64,000 nt of DNA from Vicia villosa (Eukaryota; Streptophyta; Magnoliopsida; Fabales; Fabaceae): the NCBI RefSeq assembly GCF_029867415.1, contig NC_081184.1:71856116-71920115 (forward strand), read 5' to 3'. Below the pieces are notes generated by a model. That model was given only the letters and a program-made list of their open reading frames with translations. It searched no databases and was not told the DNA's origin. Below, piece by piece: positions 11,150-23,132 of the stretch. The first letter of the stretch is position 1, and every line of letters begins with the position of its first letter. The position numbers and the translations under genes were made by a program.

Positions 11150-12045
11150 CCTCTATCCTGACTACAAATTTACCTTCAACCCTCCTGAACCTGAACCCCA
11201 TATCTACCTGGAGTTGTTCAGACATGAAGTTGTCAGTAGGCTGGATCTCTTGAGAGATGCCTTCTTCAATGACCTTGATGATGTTTCTACTAGAAACCTT
11301 TGGAGAAGCTTTCGCCAAGATTTTCAGGTTGGAGCTATGGCTGTTCAGAAGAGACTTGTGGCTGCTGCACCTGGTTATGCTGGATATCTTCTAGAAGTTG
11401 ATGATGGAAAATATTTTCATCCCATCAGAAACAGGAGAGTTCTTGAGGAGAAGATGTTTGTTGATGAGTTGCTGGATAATCCTTGCAGGGATATTGTGGT
11501 CTAGAGACCTAAGTATCCAGTTCTGACTGGAGACTTCCAGTCTTTGTTTGACTTTCTGAGGGAGAATCCTTCTGAGGAAGACCCCAATATAGTCATTCCA
11601 GAAGTTGTTGATCCTCCAGAAGTTAAAGGTCCTTCTGCTCCAAGGAATCTTGCTGCCATTCTTCAAGCTTTTGAGAATGGAGATTCTGATCTTCCTGCTC
11701 CAGAATATGAAGAAGATGCTTCTATGGAAGAAGCTGATGCTGAAGATCATCCTGCTGAGACTATTCCTGTTGAGGAAAATCAACTTGATGATCTCACAAT
11801 GGAAGCTGCGGTTGTGAATGTTGTCCCTCTGGACTGAAGTTGTGAAGCCTCTTCTGGTGAACCCTCTCTTCTGGTGAAGACTCTAGAGGTTATTCAGAAG
11901 AATCAAGCTGAGCCAGCTTCTCGTATGGACAACCAAGATAACATCAATGCTGAGTTCCGCTCATTCATGGAGAGGCAGACTGAGAGCAATGCTGGGATTC
12001 ATGACATGTTGGCCAAGATTATGTCTAAGCTAGGGTCGTCTTAGT
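11150..12045 (+). pseudogene. Sirevirus envelope-like gene, copy B (C-terminal part, broken)
   Basis: This is homologous to the C-terminal part of copies A (3793-4592) and D (31333-32143). Shared blocks are DDGKYFHPIRN near 11402, PVLTGDFQSLFDFLRENP near 11520, an acidic stretch, and a C-terminal end around EVIQKNQAEPASRMDNQD and NAEFRSFMER. The last residues end at TAG 12043-12045. In-frame stops occur at 11502 (TAG, where relatives have a tryptophan-like context) and 11835 (TGA). The N-terminal domain with the DILTRR and TLPSLDEL blocks is absent. The start is not defined; the ATG at 11070 lies in spacer-like sequence. Confidence 0.75.
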
Positions 12046-12206
12046 CCTTTGTGTCCTAGTTGTTTTCTTTGTTTCTTGCATCTGTCTTCTATGCATCTCC
12101 CTTGTATTTTTTGATAATTCTCTTTTGCAATAAATGAAAATTATCTTCTTTTCTCTCATATTGTTTTGTTTTTCATCTGAATCTTTTGTGTTTTTGATGT
12201 TATGAC

Positions 12207-12219
12207 AAAAAGGGGGAAA
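12207..12219 (+). other. Polypurine tract of Sirevirus copy B
   Basis: AAAAAGGGGGAAA directly before the LTR start at 12221, preceded by GATGTTATGAC as in the other copies. It is the plus-strand primer site. Confidence 0.75.
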
Positions 12220-12220
12220 C

Positions 12221-14168
12221 TGTGATAAATGATCTGATTTAAAACTGTGATAAATGATATGATTTATATTATCAGTTGTTGGGAGTAAGTCTCCACATTT
12301 CTAACAGAACTTGCAATTTCTATGTCTTTGAGTGTTTTGCAGGAATTGAAGATATTCTTAAAAACTCAACATTAGAAGCAAAGACATGAGGAAAAGCAAT
12401 TTTGTATGGAATCAAGCTCATGGAAATTGAAGCAAGCTGAGTGCTATGAAGCTTCAAGATCAGAAGCAAGAAGGAAGAATGTTATGATATTCTGATGATA
12501 GAATATGCTCTAACTCATTCTTATTCCTTAAATGTTCTGATGCATGTTTTAGTTCTAAATATGCTTTGAAACATTATTGTTTTTGCTCTGATACATATTA
12601 TATGTTCTGATACATATATTATGTTATGATTCATTCATGCTCTGACTGTTGTCGTTTAGTTTGTTCTGTAACATTTCAGGATGTAGAGATGCTCTGATGA
12701 TGCTCTGGTACATTCAACAATGTTCTGATACAATCTAGCATGCAATGATTCAAGAAGAAATTCAAGCTCTGAAGTTGTCCTATGGAAGCAAGAATCAGAA
12801 GCTATGAATGTTCTGAAGATCTAAGCATATGTGATCGTCTCAACTGAAATGGAAAATACTCAGGGAAGTCCTTTATTTATAAATTTCTTCCAGTACTTAT
12901 CTCAGGGGGAGACATATTCACACACTATGTTTATATGCTTATGCTATAGCTGTGTAATTGTCTTTAGCCGTCTGATATTCTGATTGCAAATTCATATCAT
13001 TTATATATGTTTTTGTCATCATCAAAAAGGGGAAGATTGTTAGAACAAGATTTGTTCTGATCAATATTCTTAGTTTTGATGATAATAATGTATATGAATT
13101 TTGTATGAGATAATGTGGTACTCTAATCCTATGCAATTTCCATTTCAGGAATCACATAAATAGTATGCACAAAATCAATGCAAGAAGCACTGACTCAGAA
13201 GGGTCAAGTATGCAACATCAGAACATGCTCTTGCAAGACATCAGAAGATGGTCAAGCAGAATCAGAACATGGTCTATTGAAGCATCAGAAGAACTTGAGA
13301 TCAGAAGCAGAAGCACTGAAGTTCTCATGGTATCACGCTAGAAGCACTCAAAGGTCAGAAGACAAGAAGATGCTCTGCACCAAGCTGTTTGACTCCGATG
13401 ATATTCAAACGTTGTTTACACAAACATCAAATCAGAAGCAAGTACAAGCTAGCAGGCTACGCTGACTGACAAAAGGGACGTTAGAAGCTATTAAAGGCAA
13501 CGTCATTAGACACAGCGAAAGCAAGGTTCGAGGTAGTTGACAACAGAGTGAAACATTAAATGCAATGCTGTACGGATTATGCAAAGCATTAAATGCTCCC
13601 AACGGTCATCTTCTCAAACGCCTATATATTGAAGTTCTGATCAGAAGCTGAATACAACACTTGCGCAAAAATATAGAAACGCTGTCAAATTCAAAAAGCT
13701 CTCAAACTTCATCTTCAACCTCACTTCATTGCTGTTGTAATATATTAGTGAGATTAAGCTTAAACTTAAGAGAAAATCACAGTTGTGATAATAGCTTTAT
13801 AAGAAGCATTGTAACTCTTAAAAGAATTTGTTTACATTAAGTTGTAAGAACTAGAGTGATCAGGTTGTTGATCAGTATACTCTAGAAAGTCTTAGAGGGT
13901 ATCTAAGCAGTTTGATCCTAGAGTGATCAGGTTGTGATCAGTATACTCTAGAAGACCTAGAAGTTGTCTGAGTGGAAAACCATTGTAATCTTGTGTGATT
14001 AGTGGATTAAATCCTCAGGTGAGGTAAATCACTCCAAGGGGGTGGACTGGAGTAGTTTAGTTAACAACGAACCAGGATAAAATCATTGTGCAAATAGTTT
14101 TTATCTTACAAGTTTTAAAGCTACACTTATTCAAACCCCCCATTTCTAAGTGTTTTTTCTATCCTTCA
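12221..14168 (+). repeat. 3' LTR of Sirevirus copy B
   Basis: This 1948-bp LTR starts TGTGATAAATGATC after the polypurine tract and ends CTATCCTTCA. It is the plus-strand counterpart of 1674-3605. A short duplication of its first 25-30 bases is visible (12221-12275). TATA-like TATATAT lies at 13623-13629. The right end abuts a gag fragment of copy A in opposite orientation, which shows that copy B inserted into copy A. Confidence 0.87.
13623..13629 (+). promoter_or_regulatory. TATA box of Sirevirus LTR B
   Basis: TATATAT at the position where the other Sirevirus LTRs have TATAAATA, followed by the conserved GAAGTTCTGATCAG. Likely LTR promoter. Confidence 0.55.
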
Positions 14169-14699
14169 CCTTTGTATATCCCTTGTCAAACACTCTTAAT
14201 CCAGCATCAGAGTTTGAAATCTTGAAAACATTGTTTCAATGTTTTCATCATCCTCCATCTTGAAGGCTTTATACTTTTGGATTTAAGCAAGAGCTTTTGT
14301 CTCTTTGACTTGGGCATTTCCTTCGTGAGTCATCTTTAATGATTCAAAGATGTCATGGGCAGTTTCCCTGTTTGATATCTTCTCATATTCAGAATGAGAA
14401 ATAGCATTCAGCAGAATAGTCCTTGACTTATGATTATTTTTAAATTGTTTCTTTTGATCATCACTCATTTCTTGTCTTGACATCTTTGGTCTACTAGCAT
14501 TTACTGGATGTTTGTAACCATCCACAGGCAAGTCCCATAAATCACCATCTAGACCAAGATAGTAACTTTCCAATCTATCTTTCCAGTATTCAAAGTCTTC
14601 ACCATCAAATACTGGTGGTCTAGAATATCCATTTCCATTTCCATTGTTGCGTTGATTAGTTGAAGTAGATGTAGTAGTGGGTGTAATAACATCAACCAT
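14169..14699 (-). pseudogene. Sirevirus copy A gag, 5' fragment
   Basis: The start is ATG at 14697-14699 on the minus strand, about 60 bases after the PBS. The product begins MVDVITPTTT and then shows the copia Gag block FDGEDFEYWKDRLESY (about residues 30-45) and KSRTILLNAISHSEYEKISN. A TAA at 14283-14285 interrupts it; homology continues (KYKAFKMEDDENIETMFSRF) to the edge of LTR B at 14169. The rest of gag and all of pol from copy A are missing. Gag would form the particle shell. Confidence 0.85.
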
Positions 14700-14760
14700 A
14701 TTGACTTAGTGTTTTTGTCACCCTGAATCTTTTTCTAACACGGTTAAGTGCTTGCACCTA

Positions 14761-14782
14761 GAACCGGTGCTCTGATGTCAAT
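14761..14782 (-). other. Primer binding site of Sirevirus copy A
   Basis: On the minus strand, immediately after the LTR end CTATCCTTCA, the sequence ATTGACATCAGAGCACCGG resembles the usual plant initiator-methionine tRNA site (TGGTATCAGAGC) with two changes near its start. The position between LTR and gag fits. Confidence 0.7.
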
Positions 14783-16576
14783 TGAAGGATAGAAAAACAC
14801 TTTGAAAGGGGGGTTTGAATAAGTGTGACTTTAAAAACTCTTAAGATAAAAACAAATAACACAATTATTTTTATCCTGGTTTGTTGTTAACGAAACTACT
14901 CCAGTCCACCCCCTTAGAATGGTTTACCTAAATTGAGGATTTAATCCACTAATCAATCTTGATTACAATGGTTTTCCACTTAGATACCATCTAAGTCTTC
15001 TAGAGTATTCTGATCACACCTTGATCACTCTAGGAAATACACCACTTAGAAACTTCTAAGTCTTCTAGAGTCTACTGATCACAACTTGATCACTCTAGGA
15101 ACCTTTTACAAATCAATGTAAAATAAATGTTTACAAGAGTATTCAAATTCTTCTTAAAAAGCTATAATCACAACTCTGATATTTCTCTTAAGTTCTAAGT
15201 TTAAATCTCACTAAGATATTACAAGTGAAGTGAGGTTGAAGATGAAGTTTCAGAGCTTTTGAATTTGACAGTGTTTCTGTATTTTGCGCAAGAGTTGTGT
15301 TTTCAGCTTCTCATCAGAACTTCTATTTATAGGCATTTGGGAAGATGACCGTTGGGAGCATTTAATGCGTTGCGTGTTCCGTACAGCTTTGCATTTAATG
15401 TTTCACTCTTTTGTCAACTACCTCGAGCCTTGCTTTTACTGCTTCTGCTGACTTTGCCTTTTGTAGCTTCTAACGTTCCTTTTGTCAGTCAGAGTAGCCT
15501 GTCATCTTGTACTTGCTTCTGATCTGATCTTTGTAGATACAACGTTTGAACAATCAGAGTCAAACAGCTTGGTGCAGAGCATCTTCTGGTCTTTTGACTT
15601 TGAAGTGCTTTAGCGTGATACCATGAGAACTTCAGTGCTTCTGCTTCTGATCTCATGTTCTTCTGATGCTTCATAGACCATGTTCTGATTCTGCTAGACC
15701 ATCTTCTAATGTCTTGCGAGAGCATGTTCTGATGTTGCATACTTGAACCTTCTGAGTCAGTGCTTATAGCGCTGATTTGTGCGTACTCCTTATATAATTC
15801 CTGAAATGGAATATGTAAAGAGTACCACATTGTCTTATACAAAATTAATATACATTGTTATCATCAAAACTAAGAATATTGATCAGAACAAATCTTGTTC
15901 TAACAATCTCCCCTTTTTTGATGATGACAAAAACATATATAATTGATATGAATTTGCAATCAGAATATCAGATGACAAAAGACAATTACACAGTTATAGC
16001 ATAAGCATATAATCATAATGTGTGAATATGTCTCCCCCTGAGATTAACAACTCCCCCTGAAATAAATACTAGAAGAATTTAAAAATAAAAGACTTCCCTG
16101 AGTATTTTCCATTTTGATAGAGACGTTCACTTTGCCTAGAACTTCAGAACATTCAGAGCTTCTGCTTCTAGCTTCCATAGGACAGCTTCAAAGCTTTGAA
16201 TTTCTTCTTGATTCATAACATGCTTGATTGTATCAGAACATTCTTGAATGTAACAGAGCATCTTTACATCCTGAAATGTTTCAGAACAAACTAGACAAAA
16301 ATAATCAGAGCATTAATGATTCAGAACATGTATCAGAGCACACTTTGATATATTCTTAAAAAAATATCAGAGCAAACTTTGATAGATTCTTAGAAAGAAT
16401 AAGTATCAGAGCATATGAGAGAAGAGAATGTATAGAGCATATTCTACCACGAGAATATCAGAACATTCTTCTTGCTTCTGATCTTGAAGCTTCACAGCAC
16501 TAAGCTTGCTTCAACTTTCCAAGACATGCTTCTTTATAGAATTGCATGTCCCCATGTATTTGTTTCTTATGTTGAA
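14783..16576 (-). repeat. 5' LTR of Sirevirus copy A, truncated
   Basis: Collinear with 1674-3485. It stops near 16576, where the left LTR continues for about 120 bp more to its TG start. The missing part is the outer end of U3, so the element's original border and TSD are lost. TATA box at 15324-15331. Ogre-like gag sequence follows. Confidence 0.85.
15324..15331 (-). promoter_or_regulatory. TATA box of Sirevirus LTR A (right)
   Basis: TATAAATA on the minus strand in the same conserved block as at 2216-2223. Probable promoter of copy A. Confidence 0.6.
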
Positions 16577-16760
16577 CAAGGATGCATAGGCATGGTGGAG
16601 GAGAAACAACCCTTAGCAATTCTTCACCAAGGGGCAATAAGGTCATGATACAGAGGATTGTGGGCCGTTGAAGCATGAAATCCAAGATTTAATTGAAGAA
16701 GGGGTCATTGAGTTCGGCCAGCCTAAAGAGTCGCACAAGTCTAATGCTATAGATGTCTAG
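16577..16760 (+). pseudogene. Ogre/Tat-like gag scrap with zinc-knuckle-like motif
   Basis: The forward frame reads GHDTEDCGPLKHEIQDLIEEGVIEF near 16640-16715. The GHxTEDCxxLKxxIQxLIxxGxIxF pattern is the hallmark I know from Tat/Ogre Gag. A stop lies just before it (near 16638), and the frame ends soon after at a TAG near 16757. It is not the direct continuation of the scrap at 1490-1669, because the motif order would be reversed. Confidence 0.55.
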
Positions 16761-17223
16761 AAGGAGGGCTTCTTAGATCATTAGTTTCATTTTCATTCAC
16801 AATATCTTTTATGTTTATTTAAACATTTGTCTTATGACAGACGCTATGTATTTTACAATAATCATTAATGCATTTCATTTGTTTGTCTTGATTCATTCCT
16901 AGTGTTTTCACTATATTTAAAACTGTGTTTTTACTTGGTTTTCTTCTTTGTGATATTCAACTCTCGTTAAATCTGTATGCCTTTAGAGGGAGGATGACGA
17001 AAACGATACCATAATCTCATACATTATGCTTTCGAACAGACCGTGTTGACGATGTACAGGCATTGTTTCAATTCCTAAACAGTGGAGATATAAGGATGTT
17101 AATCCCTCGTCAACCCCTTTGAGCCTAAGAAGTATGAATTTTCCTTCACATACAAAATAAAACCCTTAAACATAACCTGGGGTAGGGTAGTTGCTCAAAT
17201 AACCTAATTATCCAAAATTGTTC
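16761..17223. other. Non-coding, probably Ogre internal sequence
   Basis: No gene seen. It is AT-rich and follows the gag scrap; the next feature starts with a typical Ogre LTR start. Confidence 0.35.
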
Positions 17224-18387
17224 TGTCATACCCCAAAATTTGCCCATCTCATTCCTCTTATTCAAACTCATACTAAGGCACAATGCTCAAAGATACCTCC
17301 TCCTAAACAATGGTTCAAGGAACTAGAGTTTTTGTTTTTCTGAACAAAATCAATGAATCAAAGTCTCCAATGGATTTCATGTGGCTTATGATATTTCAAA
17401 CTATCTCTATGGAAAAGTACAAGCTTCAATTCCAAGGATTGACCAGTCAATTGCTCAGAAGGTCAACAGTCGACTAGTTTGACCTAAAAGTCAACTGTGG
17501 TCAAAGTACAGTCAAAATTCCTGATTTTTGGTCAACATCCTCATTTTGAAGTATCATTCATCATTTGATCTAGGATTGATCATGATTCATCAAGAAAAGA
17601 TCAGAAATCAACAATTTCAAAAGTTTCTAAATTAGGGTTTTCATAGGAGAAAGTCAACTAAACTTTGACCAGTCATAACTCCCACATGGAACATCAGAAA
17701 TTTTCCATCCAAAGCTCAATTTGAAGGAAATTGAATTCTCTACAGTTTTGTCACTCATATGCCAAGTCCAAAAATGCCTCATTTGAGAGATATGGATCCA
17801 AACATTATAGGTCCTTTTCAAAAGTCAACCAAAAGTCATCTTTTTCAAAAGAGCACACAAGGGGCATGGAAAATTATTTTGACATGGGAACAAAAACATT
17901 GGTTAGAGGACTCTTCAAGGTTTCCAAAAAGTCCTAGAACTCCTCCATACCTTAAAAATTGAGGGAGATATGCCTTGTCAAAGTTGGACAATTTTAAGGG
18001 AAAAAATGTGAAGTAAAAGGCTTCAAAATGGATCTTTTTGCAAACAAGTCAAATATTTTTTTGGCCCAATCTTCATCCTCATGATATCCAAGATTCAAAA
18101 TCCAATTGCCACGAAATAATTTGATTTATTATGAATTTTAATTCATTTAAAAGATGATTAAAATTAAGTAAATCAAAGAAAAATCAAATATTTTATTAGA
18201 GATCCCATAAATATCAAATCCAATCGCCATTCATAAAATATTTCCAACATAATTTCGTGCATATGATAATTGGATCATTTGAGGCCAAAATTAGAAAGAT
18301 TTAAAGGAAATCTCCAATCAAATTTTTCCATGGCAAATCAATGATTCAAAGGAGATTTCTTCTTGTTTTGTTAACCTAATGCATCCC

Positions 18388-18394
18388 TATAAAT
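18388..18394 (+). promoter_or_regulatory. TATA box of Ogre-type LTR C
   Basis: CCCTATAAATGG context, about 1.16 kb into the LTR. The equivalent TATA boxes are at 34592 and 39170. Probable LTR promoter. Confidence 0.55.
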
Positions 18395-19078
18395 GGAAAA
18401 ACGTATCCATAAGTGAGAGGAGGTTTTTTGGCAAGGGTTACCCTTAAGAACCCTAACAGAATCCTTAAAATTCATACAATAAAGTCATTACTGTTTTTTC
18501 AATTGCAGCCGATTTCAGAGCTTTTTATGGAACGAATACGCATCCTTGGGGTGTGAAAAAGCTAGCTGGATCATCTCCAAGGTTCCTCGCATGCAGAATC
18601 GTCCTCCATACTCACGGTTTTGCTCCCTTATATTTTTAAAATCTATCTCTCAATTTATGTATTTTGAATGATCTTTAAGCATACATACATGTTCATGTGA
18701 TTGTTTGGATCGTGTTTGAATCATTAATTGCAAGCTTTGGTACAGGAATCACAATTGGCCATGGTTAGGGTTTAGGTTTGTGATTTTGGGGGAATTTGAT
18801 TATACTCGATTTCAGACCAAATTAAAGGTCCCATTGAATTCGTGAGGATGCATAGATTTGATCTGGGCTATTGTATTGTGTTTATTGGTTTTGATTTGCA
18901 GGTTTTGAGCATCGTGACATATAGCCACGCTAAAAAACCGTGGCCAAAGGTTGTGTTTTTGTTGCAGAAAAACCAAGGTTGAAGAAGAAGAACCCCTGCA
19001 CGCGCGTGTGTTGATTTGAATTAAAAAAGCGCCAAATTTTCGTTTATTAGTTTTGTTGGTCATAGACATATCAGCGAA

Positions 19079-19160
19079 GAACTAGTGGCCGAGTGGGGAA
19101 AGTAGCCTTTCAAAGGCTTACATGTACAAGGGAGGGGGTTTGATCCCCACTCTCCACACT
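19079..19160 (+). repeat. tRNA-like module inside Ogre LTR C
   Basis: An A-box-like TGGCCGAGTGG (19086-19096) and a B-box-like GGTTTGATCCC (19137-19147) have tRNA-like spacing. Between them AGCC-TTTCAAA-GGCT forms a 4-bp stem with a 7-base loop like an anticodon arm. The B box sits in a GGGG/CCCC stem. I see no convincing full acceptor stem, so this is a tRNA-derived relic or SINE-like insert, not a functional tRNA. Confidence 0.55.
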
Positions 19161-19820
19161 ATTTTGTTCACTTTTCATCTTGTTTAGTTCCTTTTGCAGA
19201 CTCAGTGCATTCCACACACACAAGGCTAAGATACACCCTCAATCTCAACCACAAGATCTCAAGCAAGACAGATCTAACACGCCAAGAGACAAAGGAGCAT
19301 CATACACCCTCGGCCATGAGCCACACAAGATTACCAGCTAAGTTTTTTTAATTATTATAACTTAGTTTATTTTATTTTGTTTATTCCTTTTTTTAAAAAT
19401 TCTTTTAAATATCTTTTAACAAAAAAAAATTGTTTTTAAATTTCTTTTCTTTTTTTCATATCAAATATTAAAAATAAAAATATTTATTTTAATTTTATTT
19501 GATTTAAAATGTTTAAATTAATTATTAAATTAATTATAAGTATTCTTATTAATTGGTTAAAAAATATATTAGGGTTAGGTAATCGAAATTTTATTTTTGC
19601 CGATTTAATTAATTAGGTTGAAAACCAATAATTAATTAAATATGATTTTATTTATTCTATTAATTATGATTAACTTGTGCCCTAATCAGGGTTTTCGAAG
19701 TTCATTCCTACACTGACATTTTCACTTTATCTTTGTGCAGTTTTTCAGGGTTACCACCAGGGTTTCCTCCGACAACGAGCCATATCAGATCAAAGCTAAG
19801 TCCCTGATTTTATTCTTATT

Positions 19821-19897
19821 AATTTAAATATTTATTTTTGCCTTCTAATTTAAATATTTATTTTTGCCTTCTAATTTGAATATTTATTTTTGCCTTT
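19821..19897 (+). repeat. 26-bp tandem repeat, three copies
   Basis: Units at 19821, 19847 and 19873 read AATTTAAATATTTATTTTTG plus CCTTCT. The first two are identical; the third has a G for A and ends differently. Confidence 0.8.
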
Positions 19898-20928
19898 CTA
19901 AATTAAAGTTATGGTTTTATCTTCAATACCAATGAGCTGGCCATACACTCACCCTGTGCCATTTATTTTTCTTTTCCAATTTTCAGGATTAACCAACTGT
20001 CAAAGCTCGATTAGTCGGTAACCCTAAAACCTAATTCATTCTTCTTTCTTGTTTTAAATTATTACTTATGTCAAACCTCCTTGCTCTGGTGGGGGTTTTT
20101 ATTATTGCCTTTTCCCCTTTCTCATGTATCATGTAACTGCTTCGAGGTTGTATTGTTTGGCCTTGAAAGCACTTAAAACTGCATTACATTACTGCGTGGT
20201 TAGTAATCCTATGGAGTGGTAACCTCAAATTGAATTAGAATCGTTAATTTTACAAGATAATTTATTCTGAATCTGATCACGTGATTGTTGCACCCACACA
20301 CCTTTTCTGGTACCCCTCTTGTTGCCTGTTTCCTGTTGCTTGTTGCCTTGTGTTTTAATGCAGAATATCCAAGTCCCTCGAATACGAGGATACCTCAGCA
20401 AAGTTGCCCTCAGTTCATTCAGATCATAAGTCCCGATGATTCTGCCTTCGATTCGCTAATATGATCTCGCCCCTCGACGTTGCCTACGAAGTGCTGAGGT
20501 ATCCTCTGGTTGCCTAAAAGTAAATGGCTATTCTGATCCTTCCCTTAGACTACTTGCCCCTCTATGGCAGGGACAGTCTTTTGGCGAATGATGATTCGAC
20601 GACCCTTCAACCTCCAAATAAAAGGACTTCCCTACCCTCCTATGGTATGGATAGCCCTGAAAGGCTAAAAGAACATTTTTCATCTAACCAAGTAATTTGC
20701 CCCTAATTGCTTTGCTCTGGTTTAAAAATTCTTTTTCTACTCTTTTCTAAAATTTCACAAGGCTACGCTCATTTACGAGCTAAAGTCCTTATTTCTTCTT
20801 CTTCTACATTTCTAAACTTTTGGTTTCAAAGAGCAAAGCAATTAAGAGCCCATGGAAAACCATGGATGCAAAGGGTGCTTTACACCTTCCCTTTGTATAA
20901 ATTACCCCCCGAACTCAGTTTTTATTTT

Positions 20929-20942
20929 AAGTGGGGGAGGGT
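20929..20942 (+). other. Tekay-type polypurine tract
   Basis: AAGTGGGGGAGGGT directly precedes the LTR at 20943, matching the AGTGGGGGAGAGT tract before the 3' LTR of the intact chromovirus (minus strand, 46111-46123). It shows that the following LTR is a 3' LTR whose internal region is otherwise lost. Confidence 0.7.
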
Positions 20943-21732
20943 TGTAACGCCCGTAAATGTGTTTTTCTAATTAATTGTGATGTTTGTTACATTTTCCTAA
21001 ATTTTACCGTTTTGAGTCGAGTCAGTCGGTAAATATTAATTATGCTAATATTTTACTTATTACTTTCCATGTGTGTAATTATTATGTTTTGGGTGTTAAT
21101 CGGTTAGAATTAATGTTTAGTAACATTTGGGCCAAATTGGAATTTATGAGAGTTGAGTGGGTGAAAATGAGAAATAGAGAAATAGAAAGAGTTATAGAGA
21201 GAAAAAGAGATATTTTGGAGAAAAAGAAAGAAAACTTGTGAAGAGAAGAGAAAGAAGAGAAAAACAATGAGAAGAAGAGAATTGTAGAAATCCAAACCAA
21301 GCTAGAACCAATAATCTAACCAAGGTAAGGGGGTGAATCTAGTTTATCTTGATTGTATGATTCTTATAGTTTTGTTTGTTTTGTTTTGTTCTTGTTCTTG
21401 CTCTTTTCTAAATTTGACCAACAATGGTGGATTGGGTGTTTTGGTGAGTTTTGAAGTTATAAACATGATTTTGTGATGTGTATGTGTAGTATGATGATAG
21501 ATATCCTCATTGATCATGTTTGTTTTTCATTTCTCCATGTTTTCTTGCTCATGAAGGAATTATTAGGTTATTGACATTTAGTGAGTGAACCATGGATCAT
21601 TGATTGTTAGAATGAATATATGGCATGTATGGGTTGTGTAGGATGTGTAAGGAAGCTTATTTGAGGTTTTGAGATGATTGGGTGGGATTTTGCAGGTCTG
21701 TTGCAGAACTGATTTTTCTAGGTTTACGCAGG

Positions 21733-21888
21733 TCCGCTGAGTGGAGGTTCTTTTCCAGAAAAATCTCTGTGAAGGTCCGCTGAGCGGAGTTTCTGAATTT
21801 TTGTCTAAATAATTTTCTGTCTGGGTCCGCTGAGCGGAGTTTCTGAATTTTTGTCTAAATAATTTTCTTTCTGGGTCCGCTGAGCGGA
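21733..21888 (+). repeat. Inverted-repeat box array with 50-bp period
   Basis: TCCGCTGAGCGGA starts at 21776, 21826 and 21876, exactly 50 bp apart, with nearly identical spacers. A variant (TCCGCTGAGTGGA) starts at 21733. An extra half-site AGCGGA lies at 21894-21899. Confidence 0.85.
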
Positions 21889-22196
21889 GCTCAAGCGGAC
21901 TGTGCGAAATATAGATTTTCCAAACTTCGTTTCGTTGTATCTTTTGAACCGTAGGTCGTTTCTACGCGCCGTTTGAAGTATTATGGGGACCCTTGAGTAT
22001 GCTTTATGATAAAGAGGAGTGTGTTGGTGGTTGAATGATTTTTCGTAAATGTATTTTGTGAAATGATATTTGCTAATCAAGTATGTTTTGACGGTATATG
22101 CGTGCTGTGTGAATATGAACGTCTGAGTGGCAATTTTGGTGATGTATCCGTGTGGATTAATATAACCGGTGTGATGTGGATATGTGACCGAGTTAT

Positions 22197-22220
22197 ATTA
22201 TTGTTGTTGTTGTTGTTGTT
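22197..22220 (+). repeat. TGT trinucleotide microsatellite
   Basis: About seven TTG units in a row within LTR D. Confidence 0.8.
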
Positions 22221-22909
22221 ATGTAATCGAGTCGTTTGTATGCACAGTATGACATTTCATTACGTTAATGGCGGAATGCTATTAATAGGTGGCCTGCGGG
22301 CATTGGTTACCAGTAGGAGCTTAATGCTCGGTAACGGTATATTAGCCTGAGTGGCAAGAGGTCATCAGTGGGAGATACATGCTCGGTGATGACAGCCTGC
22401 GGGCTTCCTGATTGGAATAAAGTCCCAGCATAATGCTCGACAAGGTGTATTTGTCATAATGTCAAGGAGGAGTTTACTCCGGATTTGGTACCACATGCAT
22501 ATGCATAGTCGAGTCCCATTCATCATCGTCTGTCTTTATAAATTATGTTATCACTCATGTGTCGCATTACTTATATATTGATTTTGGTTGACTTAGTGGA
22601 TTACTTTGTTGTATGATTCTTGATGATACTTGTTGGCATTACTATATTTATCATGCTTTTCATTATGAATTATATTCTCACCCTTCTGCCTTAATGTTAC
22701 CTACTCCTGGGTAATGTGCAGCTGATCCACAAGTGTAGGTGATCTCTTAGTAGTCGTCCATTTTGGTGTCGTCCGCTCGTGATACGTAACACCTAGGGGG
22801 GGGATCGACACTTATTTTGTAGATGATGCTTATAGGATCCTTTTGATGTATATTCGATCCTTTGGGTGTATTCATATTATTTATTTTGGAGGAATACGGT
22901 GGATATTAT

Positions 22910-22910
<1 letters not shown>

Positions 22911-22941
<31 letters not shown>
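22911..22941. repeat. TA dinucleotide microsatellite
   Basis: About 15 TA units in LTR D, followed by a short interrupted stretch. Confidence 0.9.
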
Positions 22942-22951
<10 letters not shown>

Positions 22952-23132
22952 GAATACTGTTAAGTGTCTATGAGAATCCTTCCTCTTGATTATTTGTGTT
23001 ACGCATCTTTTACGAGTATGTTATGTTTGGTAATGTGGTTACTTAAGTGTAACACCCTAATTGTTTTTTTGAATTTAATTTTTACACTCTGATATTTGTA
23101 CCTATATGCTTGGATAGAATTGGGGTGTTACA

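Larger units (their letters stand above)
17224..20920 (+). repeat. Ogre-type LTR, partial (C)
   Basis: It starts TGTCATACCCCAAAATTTG, close to the starts of the long LTRs at 37110 and 37640 and of 60080-62830 in minus sense. It holds a TATA box (18388-18394), a tRNA-like module (19079-19160), a 26-bp tandem repeat (19821-19897), and near 20868-20910 a block (GGTGCTTTACACCTTCCC, then CCCCCCGAACTC) that also occurs near the end of the LTR at 37640-43749 (43470) and near 29390. It merges into a Tekay polypurine tract near 20925, so the true LTR end is not seen. No coding region is credible here. Confidence 0.65.
20943..23132 (+). repeat. Tekay-type 3' LTR (D), no matching TSD
   Basis: It starts TGTAACGCCC and ends GGGTGTTACA over 2190 bp. 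It shares with the other Tekay-type LTRs a purine-rich leader (21168-21320), AAGGTAAGGGGG at 21322-21333, TCCGCTGAGCGGA boxes, and the conserved block after them (21907-21985). It is longer than its relatives, partly from TGT and TA simple repeats. Flanks AGGGT and GTGCA do not match, as expected for a 3' LTR without its partner. Confidence 0.82.

Noticed and set aside
1490..16760. The two Ogre gag scraps as one gene interrupted by the Sireviruses
   Set aside because: The left scrap carries the part that should follow the motif found in the right scrap, so the order is wrong for a simple split.
19079..19160. A functional tRNA gene
   Set aside because: A and B boxes are present but no complete acceptor stem; the anticodon-like loop TTTCAAA would be a UCA anticodon. 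It is better seen as a tRNA-derived relic in an LTR.
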